Part shown: piece by piece, positions 1 through 7,257 of the stretch
How the letters are laid out: each line of letters starts with the position of its first letter
How positions within the stretch are numbered: position 1 is the stretch's first letter
Assembly (NCBI GenBank): GCA_011374735.1
Contig: DRPD01000172.1
Coordinates: forward strand, 1 to 20,771
DNA length: 20,771 bases
Direction: 5' to 3'
DNA from: Thermopetrobacter sp.
GTDB taxonomy: Bacteria; Pseudomonadota; Alphaproteobacteria; Rhizobiales; Aestuariivirgaceae
Notes under the pieces: model-generated
What the model was told of the DNA's origin: nothing
What the model saw: the letters and a program-made list of their open reading frames with translations, nothing else
The model's database searches: none
Made by a program: the position numbers and the translations under genes

Positions 1-813
1 GACCAGCGCCCCGGCCCAGCGGCGGTGGCGTTCGGCGTCGCGCAGCTGGGCCTTGGTCAACAGATCGAGCAGGGTGTCGTTGTTGCGCAGGCCCTCGTCG
101 CCCAGTTGCACCAGCAGCGCTTCCTCCACCGCCGGCTTGGCCACCAGGTTGAGCGCCGTGAAAGCCTCGCCCCAGTCCCAGGCGATGAGCATCTTCTCCA
201 GCAGCTCGCGGAAGCCCTGCCAGGCCGGATCGTTCTCCCACACCTCGCGCTCGCGCTCGCCGAAGCCCCGGCCGGGATGGGTGTTGGCCAGCTCCCTGGT
301 GCGATAGGCGGTGTGCGACACCCAGCGCAGGTGATCGCCGGCCTGGAAGGTGCAGCAATTGGTGATGGTGGAGGCCGGGGCCATCTGCTGCACGTAGGCG
401 GAGCCCATCTGCAGGGCGTGGAACGGATAGCGGGCCGGGGTGTGGAAGCGGGCCAGCGCCTGCACCCATGCATCGCCCAGCATCTGGTCGTGGCCACGGT
501 CGCTCATCTGGTCGAACAGGCCCCAGACGTAGTTCTCCTGGCCGTCCTGCAGCATGTTGTAGGTGCGATAGACCAGTGCGTCGGGGTCGCGGAAGGCGTC
601 CCAGTCGTCATGCTTCAGGGGGCTGTCGTTGCGATACTTGCGATACCACTCCTGCATGTGGATGTCCGGGTCCAGCTCCCAGGGGACATCCGGGTTGTTG
701 GTGTGGTAGTGCAGCCGGGTCGAGACCACCTCGTATTCGCTGGGGCGGCGGCGGTTCTTGGCCAGATGCGACCACGTTTTCAAGGGTTTCAGGGGTTCCG
801 GTGTGTCGTTCAT
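1..813 (-). CDS. tmoE: Toluene-4-monooxygenase-type hydroxylase beta subunit (TmoE-like), partial
   Basis: Beta subunit of the alpha2beta2gamma2 hydroxylase of a four-component diiron toluene monooxygenase; it packs against the alpha subunit and carries no iron. Reading down from ATG at 813 the frame stays open for exactly 271 codons to base 1, so the last 50-60 residues of a roughly 330-residue protein lie outside the window. The start MNDTPEPLKPLKTWSHL, the segment RRPSEYEVVSTRLHYHTNNP and later AYVQQMAPASTITNCC match the TmoE pattern as I remember it. The start is fixed by GGGAGGAAA six bases ahead of the ATG. It follows the effector gene with a 42-base gap, as in tmoABCDEF. The reductase gene tmoF should follow beyond base 1. 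The family assignment is firm; para versus ortho specificity is not readable from this subunit. Confidence 0.93.
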   Translation of the reverse strand, partial: MNDTPEPLKPLKTWSHLAKNRRRPSEYEVVSTRLHYHTNNPDVPWELDPDIHMQEWYRKYRNDSPLKHDDWDAFRDPDALVYRTYNMLQDGQENYVWGLFDQMSDRGHDQMLGDAWVQALARFHTPARYPFHALQMGSAYVQQMAPASTITNCCTFQAGDHLRWVSHTAYRTRELANTHPGRGFGEREREVWENDPAWQGFRELLEKMLIAWDWGEAFTALNLVAKPAVEEALLVQLGDEGLRNNDTLLDLLTKAQLRDAERHRRWAGALV

Positions 814-855
814 GACGTTTCCTCCCGTGGTGTTCCGGTTGTTGTTGGGCGCCGC

Positions 856-1167
856 TCAGAGGTGCTTCTCGAAGTAGAAGCGCACCTTGTCCGGCCGCCA
901 TTCGATCTGTCCGGCGAAGGAGCTGAGATCCACTTCCAGCTCACGGATGTTCATGTCGCGGCCCAGGCACTCGGACAGGGTGTCCTGGGTGAGCACCAGC
1001 TCGTCGTCGGCCATGATGCGCAGGTAGGCCATCTTGTCCTCGATGGTCACCTCCTTGCCGGGGTTGTCGATTTCCGCGGCCTCGGCCGCCGCCTGGGCCA
1101 GTTCGCCGGCGCGCAACACCGGCCCGACCTTGTTGTTGTGCAGGATGTCGTCCGCTACGGATGCCAT
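856..1167 (-). CDS. tmoD: Toluene monooxygenase effector/coupling protein (TmoD-like)
   Basis: Small cofactor-free effector that binds the diiron hydroxylase near the active site and couples electron transfer to hydroxylation. The 103-residue length is the usual size of T4moD. Recognisable segments are HNNKVGPVLRAGEL near the N-terminus, AEIDNPGKEVTIEDK around residues 31-45 and SSFAGQIEWRPDKVRFYF near the C-terminus. The frame is open much further upstream (to 1593) through the Rieske gene, but the family start is ATG at 1167, preceded by GGGAGAGGAAATC as ribosome binding site. It lies between the Rieske ferredoxin and beta subunit genes, matching the tmoC-D-E order. Confidence is high. Confidence 0.95.
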   Translation of the reverse strand: MASVADDILHNNKVGPVLRAGELAQAAAEAAEIDNPGKEVTIEDKMAYLRIMADDELVLTQDTLSECLGRDMNIRELEVDLSSFAGQIEWRPDKVRFYFEKHL

Positions 1168-1202
1168 GATTTCCTCTCCCTTTGCGGTTGCGGCGCGCAA
1201 GC

Positions 1203-1544
1203 TCAGGTGTGCGCCTTCTTCGGCTCGATGCCGTCCACCTCCACCAGCACGTCCTCGCCCTCGATCTTCACCGGATATCGCGCCAGCTCGCAGTCGTTGG
1301 GGTTGACGCCCTTGCCGGTGGCGGCGTCGAACTGCCACAGATGGGCCTTGCAGGTGAGCACCTTGCCGTCGAACTCGCCCTCCACCAGCTCGATCTCCTG
1401 ATGCGGGCACATGGCCTGGTAGGCGCGGATGCCTTCGCCCTCCACGTTGATGAGCAGCACTTCCACGCCGCTGCCCGGGTGGGTGAAGACCTCCATTTCC
1501 CCTTCCCAGATGTCGTCCAGTTCGCACACCTTCTCGAACGCCAT
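1203..1544 (-). CDS. tmoC: Toluene monooxygenase Rieske [2Fe-2S] ferredoxin (TmoC-like)
   Basis: Rieske-type ferredoxin that passes electrons from the NADH reductase (TmoF) to the diiron hydroxylase. At 113 residues it has the family length. The cluster ligands are visible as Cys46-Pro-His48 and Cys65-Lys-Ala-His68, in the two-Cys two-His Rieske arrangement. The N-terminus MAFEKVCELDDIWEGEME resembles T4moC, and the C-terminal part GKGVNPNDCELARYPV is also typical of the toluene monooxygenase branch rather than of ring-hydroxylating dioxygenase ferredoxins. It sits 45 bases after the gamma subunit gene and 35 bases before the effector gene on the same strand. All key residues are present. Confidence 0.96.
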   Translation of the reverse strand: MAFEKVCELDDIWEGEMEVFTHPGSGVEVLLINVEGEGIRAYQAMCPHQEIELVEGEFDGKVLTCKAHLWQFDAATGKGVNPNDCELARYPVKIEGEDVLVEVDGIEPKKAHT

Positions 1545-1589
1545 GGTCGTCGCCGTTCCCTTGTCGTTGGTCTGGTCTTGGTCGTCGGG

Positions 1590-1850
1590 TCATTCATCGG
1601 CGAAGATGATGTCCAGCGTCTCGGTGGGCCGCCAGCCGGCGTCCTGCACCTTCATGTCGCGCGGATAGACCTCGCCGCTTTCGTGGTGGCGCACCCGCAG
1701 CACCTTGCCTTCCTTCGGCTTCACCCGGCGGTCGATGACGTGATAGGCGGTCTTCTCCGCCACCTGGTCCATGGTGTCCTCGGTATCCACCGGGATGAGC
1801 TGCACCACGAAATCCTCCTCGAAGATGGTGTAGATCGGAAACAGCGCCAT
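1590..1850 (-). CDS. tmoB: Toluene monooxygenase hydroxylase gamma subunit (TmoB-like)
   Basis: Small gamma subunit of the diiron hydroxylase. The open frame extends to 1886, but ATG at 1850 is chosen: it gives an 86-residue protein beginning MALFPIYTIFEEDFVVQL, close to the 84 residues of T4MO TmoB, and has GGGAGGA six bases upstream. Typical segments are EDTMDQVAEKTAYHVIDRRV and the PRDM...TETLDIIF C-terminal part. No catalytic residues are expected in this subunit, whose fold is ubiquitin-like in solved toluene monooxygenases. It is separated from the alpha subunit gene by 75 bases that contain a strong GC hairpin. Confidence 0.93.
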   Translation of the reverse strand: MALFPIYTIFEEDFVVQLIPVDTEDTMDQVAEKTAYHVIDRRVKPKEGKVLRVRHHESGEVYPRDMKVQDAGWRPTETLDIIFADE

Positions 1851-1896
1851 GATGTCCTCCCTCGCTTGTCCGATGGTGTTCCGCATGGGGCGGCCG

Positions 1897-1916
1897 CCCC
1901 GGGCGGGGGCCCGGGG
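1897..1916 (-). other. Intercistronic GC stem-loop between tmoA- and tmoB-like genes
   Basis: Perfect inverted repeat CCCCGGGC / GCCCGGGG with a 4-base loop, nine bases past the alpha-subunit stop codon in the direction of transcription. There is no U-tract after it on the minus-strand transcript, so it is not a standard intrinsic terminator. A role in shielding the upstream message from 3' decay, or in partial attenuation, is inference. Confidence 0.6.
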
Positions 1917-1925
1917 CGCGCGCCC

Positions 1926-3425
1926 TCATTCGGCGGCCTGTTTTTCCGGCATGTAGGCCTTCATCCACTCGTAATTGTGGGCGTCGTCGCCGGTTTCACC
2001 CGGCGCGATGTTCATGTAGATCAGCGCGCCCATGAGATCGGCGGGCTCGATGTGGCCGGCCAGGAAGCGATCGACCAGGGTCATCTGCTTCTTGTAGCGT
2101 TCCGGATCCACCTGGAAGCACCAGCGGTCGGGCTCGGAGCCGAAGTGATACAGCCGGCCCTCATGCTCCAGCGTGTAGTCCTTCACGTTCCAGCCGTTGC
2201 CCGGCGTGCCGACGATGGGGATGTTGCTCATGTGGCAGATGACGGGCAGAGTCTCCGGCGCGGTCAGTTCCGGGCGGCCTTCCTTCAGGTTCTCGATGAT
2301 GACATCCCAGCAGCGGCCCCAGGTGTCGTTCCAGCCCGGATACTTCTCCTCCAGCCAGTCGCGTTCCTCCGGGGTGACGCCGGCGGCCGGGTTCCACCAC
2401 ACGGTGGGCCGCCAATACCACACGCCCAGGTGCATGCCGTGGTGCGTCTCGTCCAGCGCCCGCATGAACTCGTCCCAATACCAGGGCTTGTCGAGCCCCA
2501 GGTCGAGCAGCTGGCGCTCGAACTGGGCGACGATCCACTCCAGCATGAACTCCTTGAAGGACTGCTTGCGGGCTTCCAGCGGCGTGTAATAGTCCATGAT
2601 CGGCCCGGTGAGCACCGAGAACAGCTTCCAGGAGCGCCAGATGGCGACGTCGATCATCCGCTGCGCCTCGTCCTTCTTGCCGTGCTCCAGCAGGATCTTC
2701 AGGGCCGGACCGCCCTGCTGGGCGTGGCGCGCCTCGTCGGTCTGCACCGAAGAGATGAGGCTGGCGAAGGTGTGATCGCCGGCCTCCGCCGCGTCGGCCG
2801 CCAGGCCCAGGAACTGCATGTTGGTGAAGCCGGTTTCGAAGGCGAAGGTGAGCATGATGGCGACGCCGATGGCGTCACGGGTCATCATCATGTCGTCGAA
2901 CAGCGAACGGGCGGCGATGGCGCCCCATTCGTTGGTGTGATAGGCCTTCCAGGCCCAGTCCCACTGGCGGTCACGCCTGACGTGGGTGTGGGGGAAGTAG
3001 AGCTGGATCTGGCCGTGGCGGGTTTCGTCCAGCATGCCGAAGGTGGCCATGTTGCGGTTGCCCGGCGCCTTGGAGAAGCGGGCCATGCGGGCCTCGGCCA
3101 GCGAAGCGGCGTATTCGGCCACGGCGATGGCGCCGTAATGGGCCTTCATGGTGGAAATCCAGCCCGGATCGGCGCGCTCCACGAAGTTGTCGCGCTCCAG
3201 CGCCGCCTTCACCGAATAGGCGCCGGCGTCCTTCTCGCGCTGGATGCGCACGTATTCGGGATAGGTGGTCTTGTAGGGCTCGTCATACTTGCCCCAGTCC
3301 TCCAAAGAGATGCCGCGCGCGCCGGACATCTCCTCGGGGAACATCTCGTCCTCCGACACATATTTCGGCGTCCAGTTGGTGGTGCGGGCGAGATCGTACC
3401 ATTCCTCTCTCGGCAGGGTGCTCAT
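1926..3425 (-). CDS. tmoA: Toluene-4-monooxygenase-type hydroxylase alpha subunit (TmoA-like), diiron
   Basis: Catalytic alpha subunit of a soluble diiron monooxygenase that hydroxylates toluene or benzene and related rings with O2. At 499 residues it aligns with T4MO TmoA (about 500) with essentially the same numbering. The six iron ligands are visible: Glu104 (AVAEYAA), Glu134 and His137 (DETRH), Glu197 (FAFETGF), Glu231 and His234 (DEARH). Thr201 and Phe205 are also conserved. Several residues known from T4MO engineering differ: Ala103, Met180, Ala285 and Val395, against Gly, Ile, Asp and Ser in T4MO from memory. The start ATG 3425 has AAGGAGGAAA just upstream. It begins 63 bases after the tautomerase gene with no promoter-like sequence in the gap, so read-through from the meta-pathway genes is likely. 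The TmoA/TbuA1/TouA family is certain; exact regiospecificity is not. Confidence 0.97.
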   Translation of the reverse strand: MSTLPREEWYDLARTTNWTPKYVSEDEMFPEEMSGARGISLEDWGKYDEPYKTTYPEYVRIQREKDAGAYSVKAALERDNFVERADPGWISTMKAHYGAIAVAEYAASLAEARMARFSKAPGNRNMATFGMLDETRHGQIQLYFPHTHVRRDRQWDWAWKAYHTNEWGAIAARSLFDDMMMTRDAIGVAIMLTFAFETGFTNMQFLGLAADAAEAGDHTFASLISSVQTDEARHAQQGGPALKILLEHGKKDEAQRMIDVAIWRSWKLFSVLTGPIMDYYTPLEARKQSFKEFMLEWIVAQFERQLLDLGLDKPWYWDEFMRALDETHHGMHLGVWYWRPTVWWNPAAGVTPEERDWLEEKYPGWNDTWGRCWDVIIENLKEGRPELTAPETLPVICHMSNIPIVGTPGNGWNVKDYTLEHEGRLYHFGSEPDRWCFQVDPERYKKQMTLVDRFLAGHIEPADLMGALIYMNIAPGETGDDAHNYEWMKAYMPEKQAAE

Positions 3426-3488
3426 GGGGTTTCCTCCTTTGCCTTTGCGTTGCGATTGCCGGGTGGGCGGCAGTTGTCCTCGTTGTTG

Positions 3489-3680
3489 TCATCTGCCCAG
3501 CTCGGCGGCCGACTTGCCGCCGATGCCGAATTCCGTCTTCTTCACCTCGTGCAGCACCACGCGGACGCTTTCCGCCGGGGCGCCGATGGCGCGGTGCACG
3601 GCGTCGGTCACTTCACGGATGAGGGCCGCCTTCTTCTCATCGTCGCGGCCTTCCAGCAGGGTGATGTGCACGATCGGCAT
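3489..3680 (-). CDS. dmpI: 4-oxalocrotonate tautomerase (DmpI-like)
   Basis: Converts the enol form of 4-oxalocrotonate (2-hydroxymuconate) to the keto form that the decarboxylase uses. Sixty-three codons give the typical 62-residue mature enzyme after Met removal. The catalytic N-terminal Pro1 is present, as are Arg11 (EGR), Arg39 (SVRVV) and Phe50 (EFGIGG), all at the standard 4-OT positions. It is the last gene of the meta-pathway block, 22 bases after the decarboxylase gene, matching dmpH-dmpI order. The ribosome binding site is an AGAGGA stretch close to the ATG. Confidence is high. Confidence 0.96.
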   Translation of the reverse strand: MPIVHITLLEGRDDEKKAALIREVTDAVHRAIGAPAESVRVVLHEVKKTEFGIGGKSAAELGR

Positions 3681-3702
3681 GTCCTCTTCCGTTCCTCTCC
3701 GT

Positions 3703-4494
3703 TCACGCGAAACGCAGTGAAATGCCGCCCAGGTCCTGGTAGCGCACCGTGAAGTGGTCGCCCTTTTGCGCGGCGATGGCGGCGGTGATGCCGCCGGTCA
3801 TGACGAAGGTGCCGGCCGGGATCGTTTCACCGCGTTCGGCCAGCATGTCGGCCAGCATGGCCACCGATGACAGCGGATGGCCCAGCACCGCGGCGCCGGC
3901 GCCGGTGGCCACCACCTGGCCGTTCTTCTCCAGCACCACGCCCAGCCCCTTCAGGTCGAGGCCGTCCGGCGATCGGCCGACACCGCCGGTGACGAAGCGG
4001 GCCGAAGAGGCGTTGTCGGCGATCACCGACACCAGGTCGAAGCGGAAGTCGCGGTAGCGGGAGTCGATGACCTCCACGCACGGCAGCACCACGTCCACCG
4101 CCGCCATCACCTCGGCGATGGTGCAGCCGGGGCCTGACAGATCGCGGCTGAGCACGACGCCGATCTCGGCCTCCACCTTGGGGTGAATGAGCTCGTCGGT
4201 GCGCAGCGGCGCGCCCTCGTTGACGGCGAAATAGTCGAACAGGTGGGCGTAGATGGGCTGCTCCACCCCCATCTGGGCCATCTTGGCCCACGAGGTGAGG
4301 CCCATCTTCAGGCCGGCGACGCGGTGGCCGGCCCGCTCCTTGCGGCGGCGAATGGCCCACTGAATGGCGTAGGCGTCCTCGAAGTCGAGATCGGGATACT
4401 CGTCGGTGATCTTCTCGACCTCGCGGGCCTTCAGCTCCGCCTCTTCCAGATGGGCGGCGAGCCTGTCCACGGTATCCGCGTCAAGGGTGCTCAT
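3703..4494 (-). CDS. dmpH: 4-oxalocrotonate decarboxylase (DmpH-like)
   Basis: Decarboxylates 2-oxo-3-hexenedioate to 2-hydroxypenta-2,4-dienoate; in the classic pathway it forms a complex with the hydratase. The protein has 263 residues in the hydratase/decarboxylase family. Metal ligands appear as the ExE pair Glu108/Glu110 in [12 protein letters not shown] and Glu141 in PCVEVIDSR. The C-terminus [18 protein letters not shown] is typical. It is assigned as decarboxylase rather than hydratase because of the [19 protein letters not shown] segment and its place between aldolase and tautomerase genes. The frame stays open far upstream inside the aldolase gene, but ATG 4494 overlaps the aldolase TGA by four bases, indicating translational coupling. 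Confidence 0.93.
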   Translation of the reverse strand: MSTLDADTVDRLAAHLEEAELKAREVEKITDEYPDLDFEDAYAIQWAIRRRKERAGHRVAGLKMGLTSWAKMAQMGVEQPIYAHLFDYFAVNEGAPLRTDELIHPKVEAEIGVVLSRDLSGPGCTIAEVMAAVDVVLPCVEVIDSRYRDFRFDLVSVIADNASSARFVTGGVGRSPDGLDLKGLGVVLEKNGQVVATGAGAAVLGHPLSSVAMLADMLAERGETIPAGTFVMTGGITAAIAAQKGDHFTVRYQDLGGISLRFA

Positions 4495-5537
4495 GCATCC
4501 ACCTCTTGCGTGGCGCGCTTCATCTCCAGCGCCACGTCCTCGATCATGTCCTCCTGACCGCCGACGGTCTTGCGGCGGCCCAGCTCCTTGAGAATCTCGA
4601 TGGCGTTGACGCCGTGCTTCCGCTCGGCCCGGCGGGCGTGCAGCAGGAACGACGAATAGACGCCGGCGTAGCCGAGAATGAGCGCCTCGCGGGAAATGCG
4701 CGGCAGGGCGTCGAAGTGGCTCATGATGGGCACCGCCACGTCTTCCGCCGCTGCCATGAGGGCGTCGAGATCGACGCCTCGCAGGTCGAAGCCGTAGAGA
4801 TCGGCCACCGCCGCGAACACCTCCAGCGGCGTGTTGCCGGCCCCGGCGCCGAAGCCGGCCACGGAGCCGTCGATGCGGTTGGCGCCGGCGCGCACCGCGG
4901 CGACGGAGTTGGCCACCCCCATGGCCAGGTTGTGGTGGCCATGAAAGCCGATCTCCACCCCGGCCGGCAGTTCGGCGCGCAGCAGGGCGATCTTCTCGCC
5001 GACATCCTCGGGCAGCATGTGGCCGGCGGAGTCGGTCATGTAGACGCAATTGGCGCCGTAGTCGACGAACAGCTTCGCCTGCTGAAGGATCTTCTCCGGG
5101 CCCACCATGTGGCTCATCATCAGGAAGCCCACGGTGTCGAAGCCGCGCGAGGCGGCGTAGCGGATGTGCTGTTCGCCGACGTCGGCCTCGGTGCAATGGG
5201 TGGCGACGCGCACCGTGTGCACGCCCAGATCCTCCACCATCTTCAGATCCTCGATGGTGCCGATGCCGGGCAGCAGCAGCACGGAGACCTTCGCGTGCTT
5301 CACGATGGGCACCACCGCCTCGAGATAGTCGCGGTCGGCATGGCGCGGGAAGCCATAGTTGACGGAGCCGCCGCTCAGGCCGTCGCCGTGGGTGACCTCG
5401 ATCAGCGGCACCTTCGCGGCGTCCAGCGCGGCGGCCAGTTCCTTCATCTGCTGCAGCGTGAACTGGTGGCGCACCGAATGCATGCCGTCGCGCAGCGACA
5501 TGTCGTGGAGGGTGACGGAGGGGGTGTTGTCGCTCAT
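4491..5537 (-). CDS. dmpG: 4-hydroxy-2-oxovalerate aldolase (DmpG-like)
   Basis: Cleaves 4-hydroxy-2-oxovalerate to pyruvate and acetaldehyde and channels the acetaldehyde to the partner dehydrogenase. The 348-residue protein is a DRE-TIM metallolyase of normal length. Arg16-Asp17 lies in SLRDGMH near the N-terminus, and the metal-binding His199 and His201 lie in GFHGHHN, with Asp17 as the third ligand. The C-terminal domain contacts the dehydrogenase in the known complex. Its start is four bases from the stop of the dehydrogenase gene, and its stop overlaps the decarboxylase start, so it sits in a tightly coupled F-G-H run. Confidence 0.97.
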   Translation of the reverse strand: MSDNTPSVTLHDMSLRDGMHSVRHQFTLQQMKELAAALDAAKVPLIEVTHGDGLSGGSVNYGFPRHADRDYLEAVVPIVKHAKVSVLLLPGIGTIEDLKMVEDLGVHTVRVATHCTEADVGEQHIRYAASRGFDTVGFLMMSHMVGPEKILQQAKLFVDYGANCVYMTDSAGHMLPEDVGEKIALLRAELPAGVEIGFHGHHNLAMGVANSVAAVRAGANRIDGSVAGFGAGAGNTPLEVFAAVADLYGFDLRGVDLDALMAAAEDVAVPIMSHFDALPRISREALILGYAGVYSSFLLHARRAERKHGVNAIEILKELGRRKTVGGQEDMIEDVALEMKRATQEVDA

Positions 5538-5541
5538 GATG

Positions 5542-6438
5542 TCAGACCTTCTCCAGCATTTCCTCGGCGAACAGCTGCGCGGCGCGGGTGGCGGCCGCCG
5601 TCATGATGTCCAGATTGCCGGCGTATTCGGGCAGGTAGTCGCCGCGCCCCCTGACCTCCAGGAAGATGGAGACGCGCCTGTCGTCGAACACCGGGCCTTC
5701 CTTGACGCGGTAGCCCGGCACGTAGGTTTGCACCTCGCGCTCCATGGCGCGCACCGAATCGGCGATGGCGTCGCGGGTGGCGGCGTCGGGGGCCGCCTTC
5801 AGCAGCACGTGCACGGTGTCGCGCATCAGGATCGGCGGTTCGGCCGGGTTGAGGATGATGATCGCCTTGCCGCGCTCGACACCGCCGACCTTCTCGATGG
5901 CGCGGGCCGTGGTCCGGGTGAACTCGTCGATGTTCTTGCGGGTGCCGGGGCCGGCCGATCTGGAGGCGATGGTGGCGACGATCTCGCCATAGGCGCCGGG
6001 GCTGACGCGGCTGACGGCGTGCACCATGGGGATGGTGGCCTGGCCGCCGCAGGTGACCATGTTGACGTTGTCCGCCCCCCGCTTGAGCGCCTCGGCCATG
6101 TTGACCGGCGGCACGCACAACGGGCCGATGGCGGCCGGGGTGAGGTCGATGACCTTCACGCCCTTCGACTTCAGCCTGGCGTAGTTGTCGGCGTGGACAT
6201 AGGCGGAGGTGGCGTCGAAGGCGATGCGGACGTCGTCGTCCTCGATGTGGGGCAGCAGGCCGTCGACGCCCTCATGGGTGGTCTTCAGGCCTTCCTTGCG
6301 GGCCCGCGCCAGGCCTTCCGACTTGGGGTCGATGCCGACCATCCACACCGGCTCCAGCACGCCGGAGCGTTTCAGCTTGTACATCAGATCGGTGCCGATG
6401 TTGCCCGAACCGATCATGGCGCAGCGTATCTTGCTCAT
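5542..6438 (-). CDS. dmpF: Acetaldehyde dehydrogenase, acylating (DmpF-like)
   Basis: Oxidises acetaldehyde to acetyl-CoA with NAD+ and CoA, in complex with the aldolase. The 298-residue protein shows the nucleotide-binding loop GSGNIGTD at residues 10-17 and the catalytic Cys130 in [11 protein letters not shown]. The C-terminal region with [24 protein letters not shown] is characteristic. The ATG at 6438 is preferred because AGGAAG stands six bases upstream. An in-frame ATG at 6456 would add six residues and overlap the hydratase stop codon as ATGA, but it has no clear ribosome binding site. It is the acetaldehyde partner of the adjacent aldolase. Confidence 0.96.
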   Translation of the reverse strand: MSKIRCAMIGSGNIGTDLMYKLKRSGVLEPVWMVGIDPKSEGLARARKEGLKTTHEGVDGLLPHIEDDDVRIAFDATSAYVHADNYARLKSKGVKVIDLTPAAIGPLCVPPVNMAEALKRGADNVNMVTCGGQATIPMVHAVSRVSPGAYGEIVATIASRSAGPGTRKNIDEFTRTTARAIEKVGGVERGKAIIILNPAEPPILMRDTVHVLLKAAPDAATRDAIADSVRAMEREVQTYVPGYRVKEGPVFDDRRVSIFLEVRGRGDYLPEYAGNLDIMTAAATRAAQLFAEEMLEKV

Positions 6439-6452
6439 CGTCGTCTTCCTGT

Positions 6453-7250
6453 TCATGCGAAACGGATCGAAAGGTCGCCCAGCCCGCCGACATGGATGCG
6501 CGCCACGTCGCCGACCTTGACCGGCTGCAACGGCACCAGCGAGCCGGAGAGGATGACCTCGCCGGCCTTCAGGCTCTCGCCACGCGCGCCGAAGGCGTTG
6601 GCCAGCCAGGCGACGGTGGTCAGCGGCGAGGCGCCCAGCGCCGCCGCGCCGGCCCCGGTGGCGGTGATCTCGCCGTTGAGCTCGAACACCATGCCGCAGG
6701 TGGACAGGTCGAGATCGAACGGCGAAACGGCCCGCGGGCCGATCATGAACATGCCGCAGGAGGCGTTGTCGGCGATGGTGTCGGTGATGCGGATCTTCCA
6801 GTCGCGGATGCGCGAATCGACGATCTCGAAACACGGCGCGACGAAATCCGTGGCGGCCAGCACGTCGGCCTCGCTGACACCGGGGCCGGCCAGGTCGTCG
6901 GCCAGCACGAAGGCGATCTCGCCTTCCACCCGCGGCGCGATCATGGTGCCGGCGATGGTGATGGCCGCGCCGTGCGGCACCCACATGGCGTCGGTGAGCC
7001 AGCCGTAATCGGGCTGATCCACGTCCAGCATGCGCTGCACCGCCTTGGCGGTGATGCCGATCTTCCTGCCGATCACCCGTTCGCCGTCGTTGTCCATGCG
7101 CAATTGCAGGAAGCGGCCGGAGATGTCGTAGGCGTCGTCGATGCCCATCTCCGGGTGGCGTTCGGAGATGGGATCGACCGGGGCGGCGTCGCGCAGCGCC
7201 CGGTAGAGCTCCTCGGCCAGCGTCTGGCGTCGTTTCGCGTCCATGCTCAT
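6453..7250 (-). CDS. dmpE: 2-hydroxypenta-2,4-dienoate hydratase (DmpE-like)
   Basis: Adds water to 2-hydroxypenta-2,4-dienoate to give 4-hydroxy-2-oxovalerate. The 265-residue protein is a paralogue of the decarboxylase downstream, with the same fold and metal site: Glu109 and Glu111 in PRVEGEIAF and Glu142 in [26 protein letters not shown] and a C-terminal GDLSIRF are typical of the hydratase. It starts seven bases after the stop of the semialdehyde dehydrogenase gene, so the hydrolase gene dmpD that normally lies here is missing. The ATG at 7250 has AGGGG a few bases upstream; a second ATG at 7244 is possible. Confidence 0.95.
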   Translation of the reverse strand: MSMDAKRRQTLAEELYRALRDAAPVDPISERHPEMGIDDAYDISGRFLQLRMDNDGERVIGRKIGITAKAVQRMLDVDQPDYGWLTDAMWVPHGAAITIAGTMIAPRVEGEIAFVLADDLAGPGVSEADVLAATDFVAPCFEIVDSRIRDWKIRITDTIADNASCGMFMIGPRAVSPFDLDLSTCGMVFELNGEITATGAGAAALGASPLTTVAWLANAFGARGESLKAGEVILSGSLVPLQPVKVGDVARIHVGGLGDLSIRFA

Positions 7251-7257
7251 GCCGCCC

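Noticed and set aside
1897..1916. Rho-independent terminator inside the operon
   Set aside because: The stem is strong but no run of U follows on the transcript, and the next gene has a strong ribosome binding site shortly after. The same applies to 9303-9327.
1182..3752. An 856-codon plus-strand open frame across the tmoA-C region, and similar long plus-strand frames elsewhere
   Set aside because: These are antisense shadows of high-GC genes. Their translations are rich in His, Val, Gly and Arg with no recognisable domain, while the opposite strand encodes full-length enzymes with intact motifs.
6439..6456. Upstream start for the acetaldehyde dehydrogenase (MNRKTT extension)
   Set aside because: It overlaps the hydratase stop as ATGA but lacks a ribosome binding site, whereas AGGAAG is well placed for ATG 6438.
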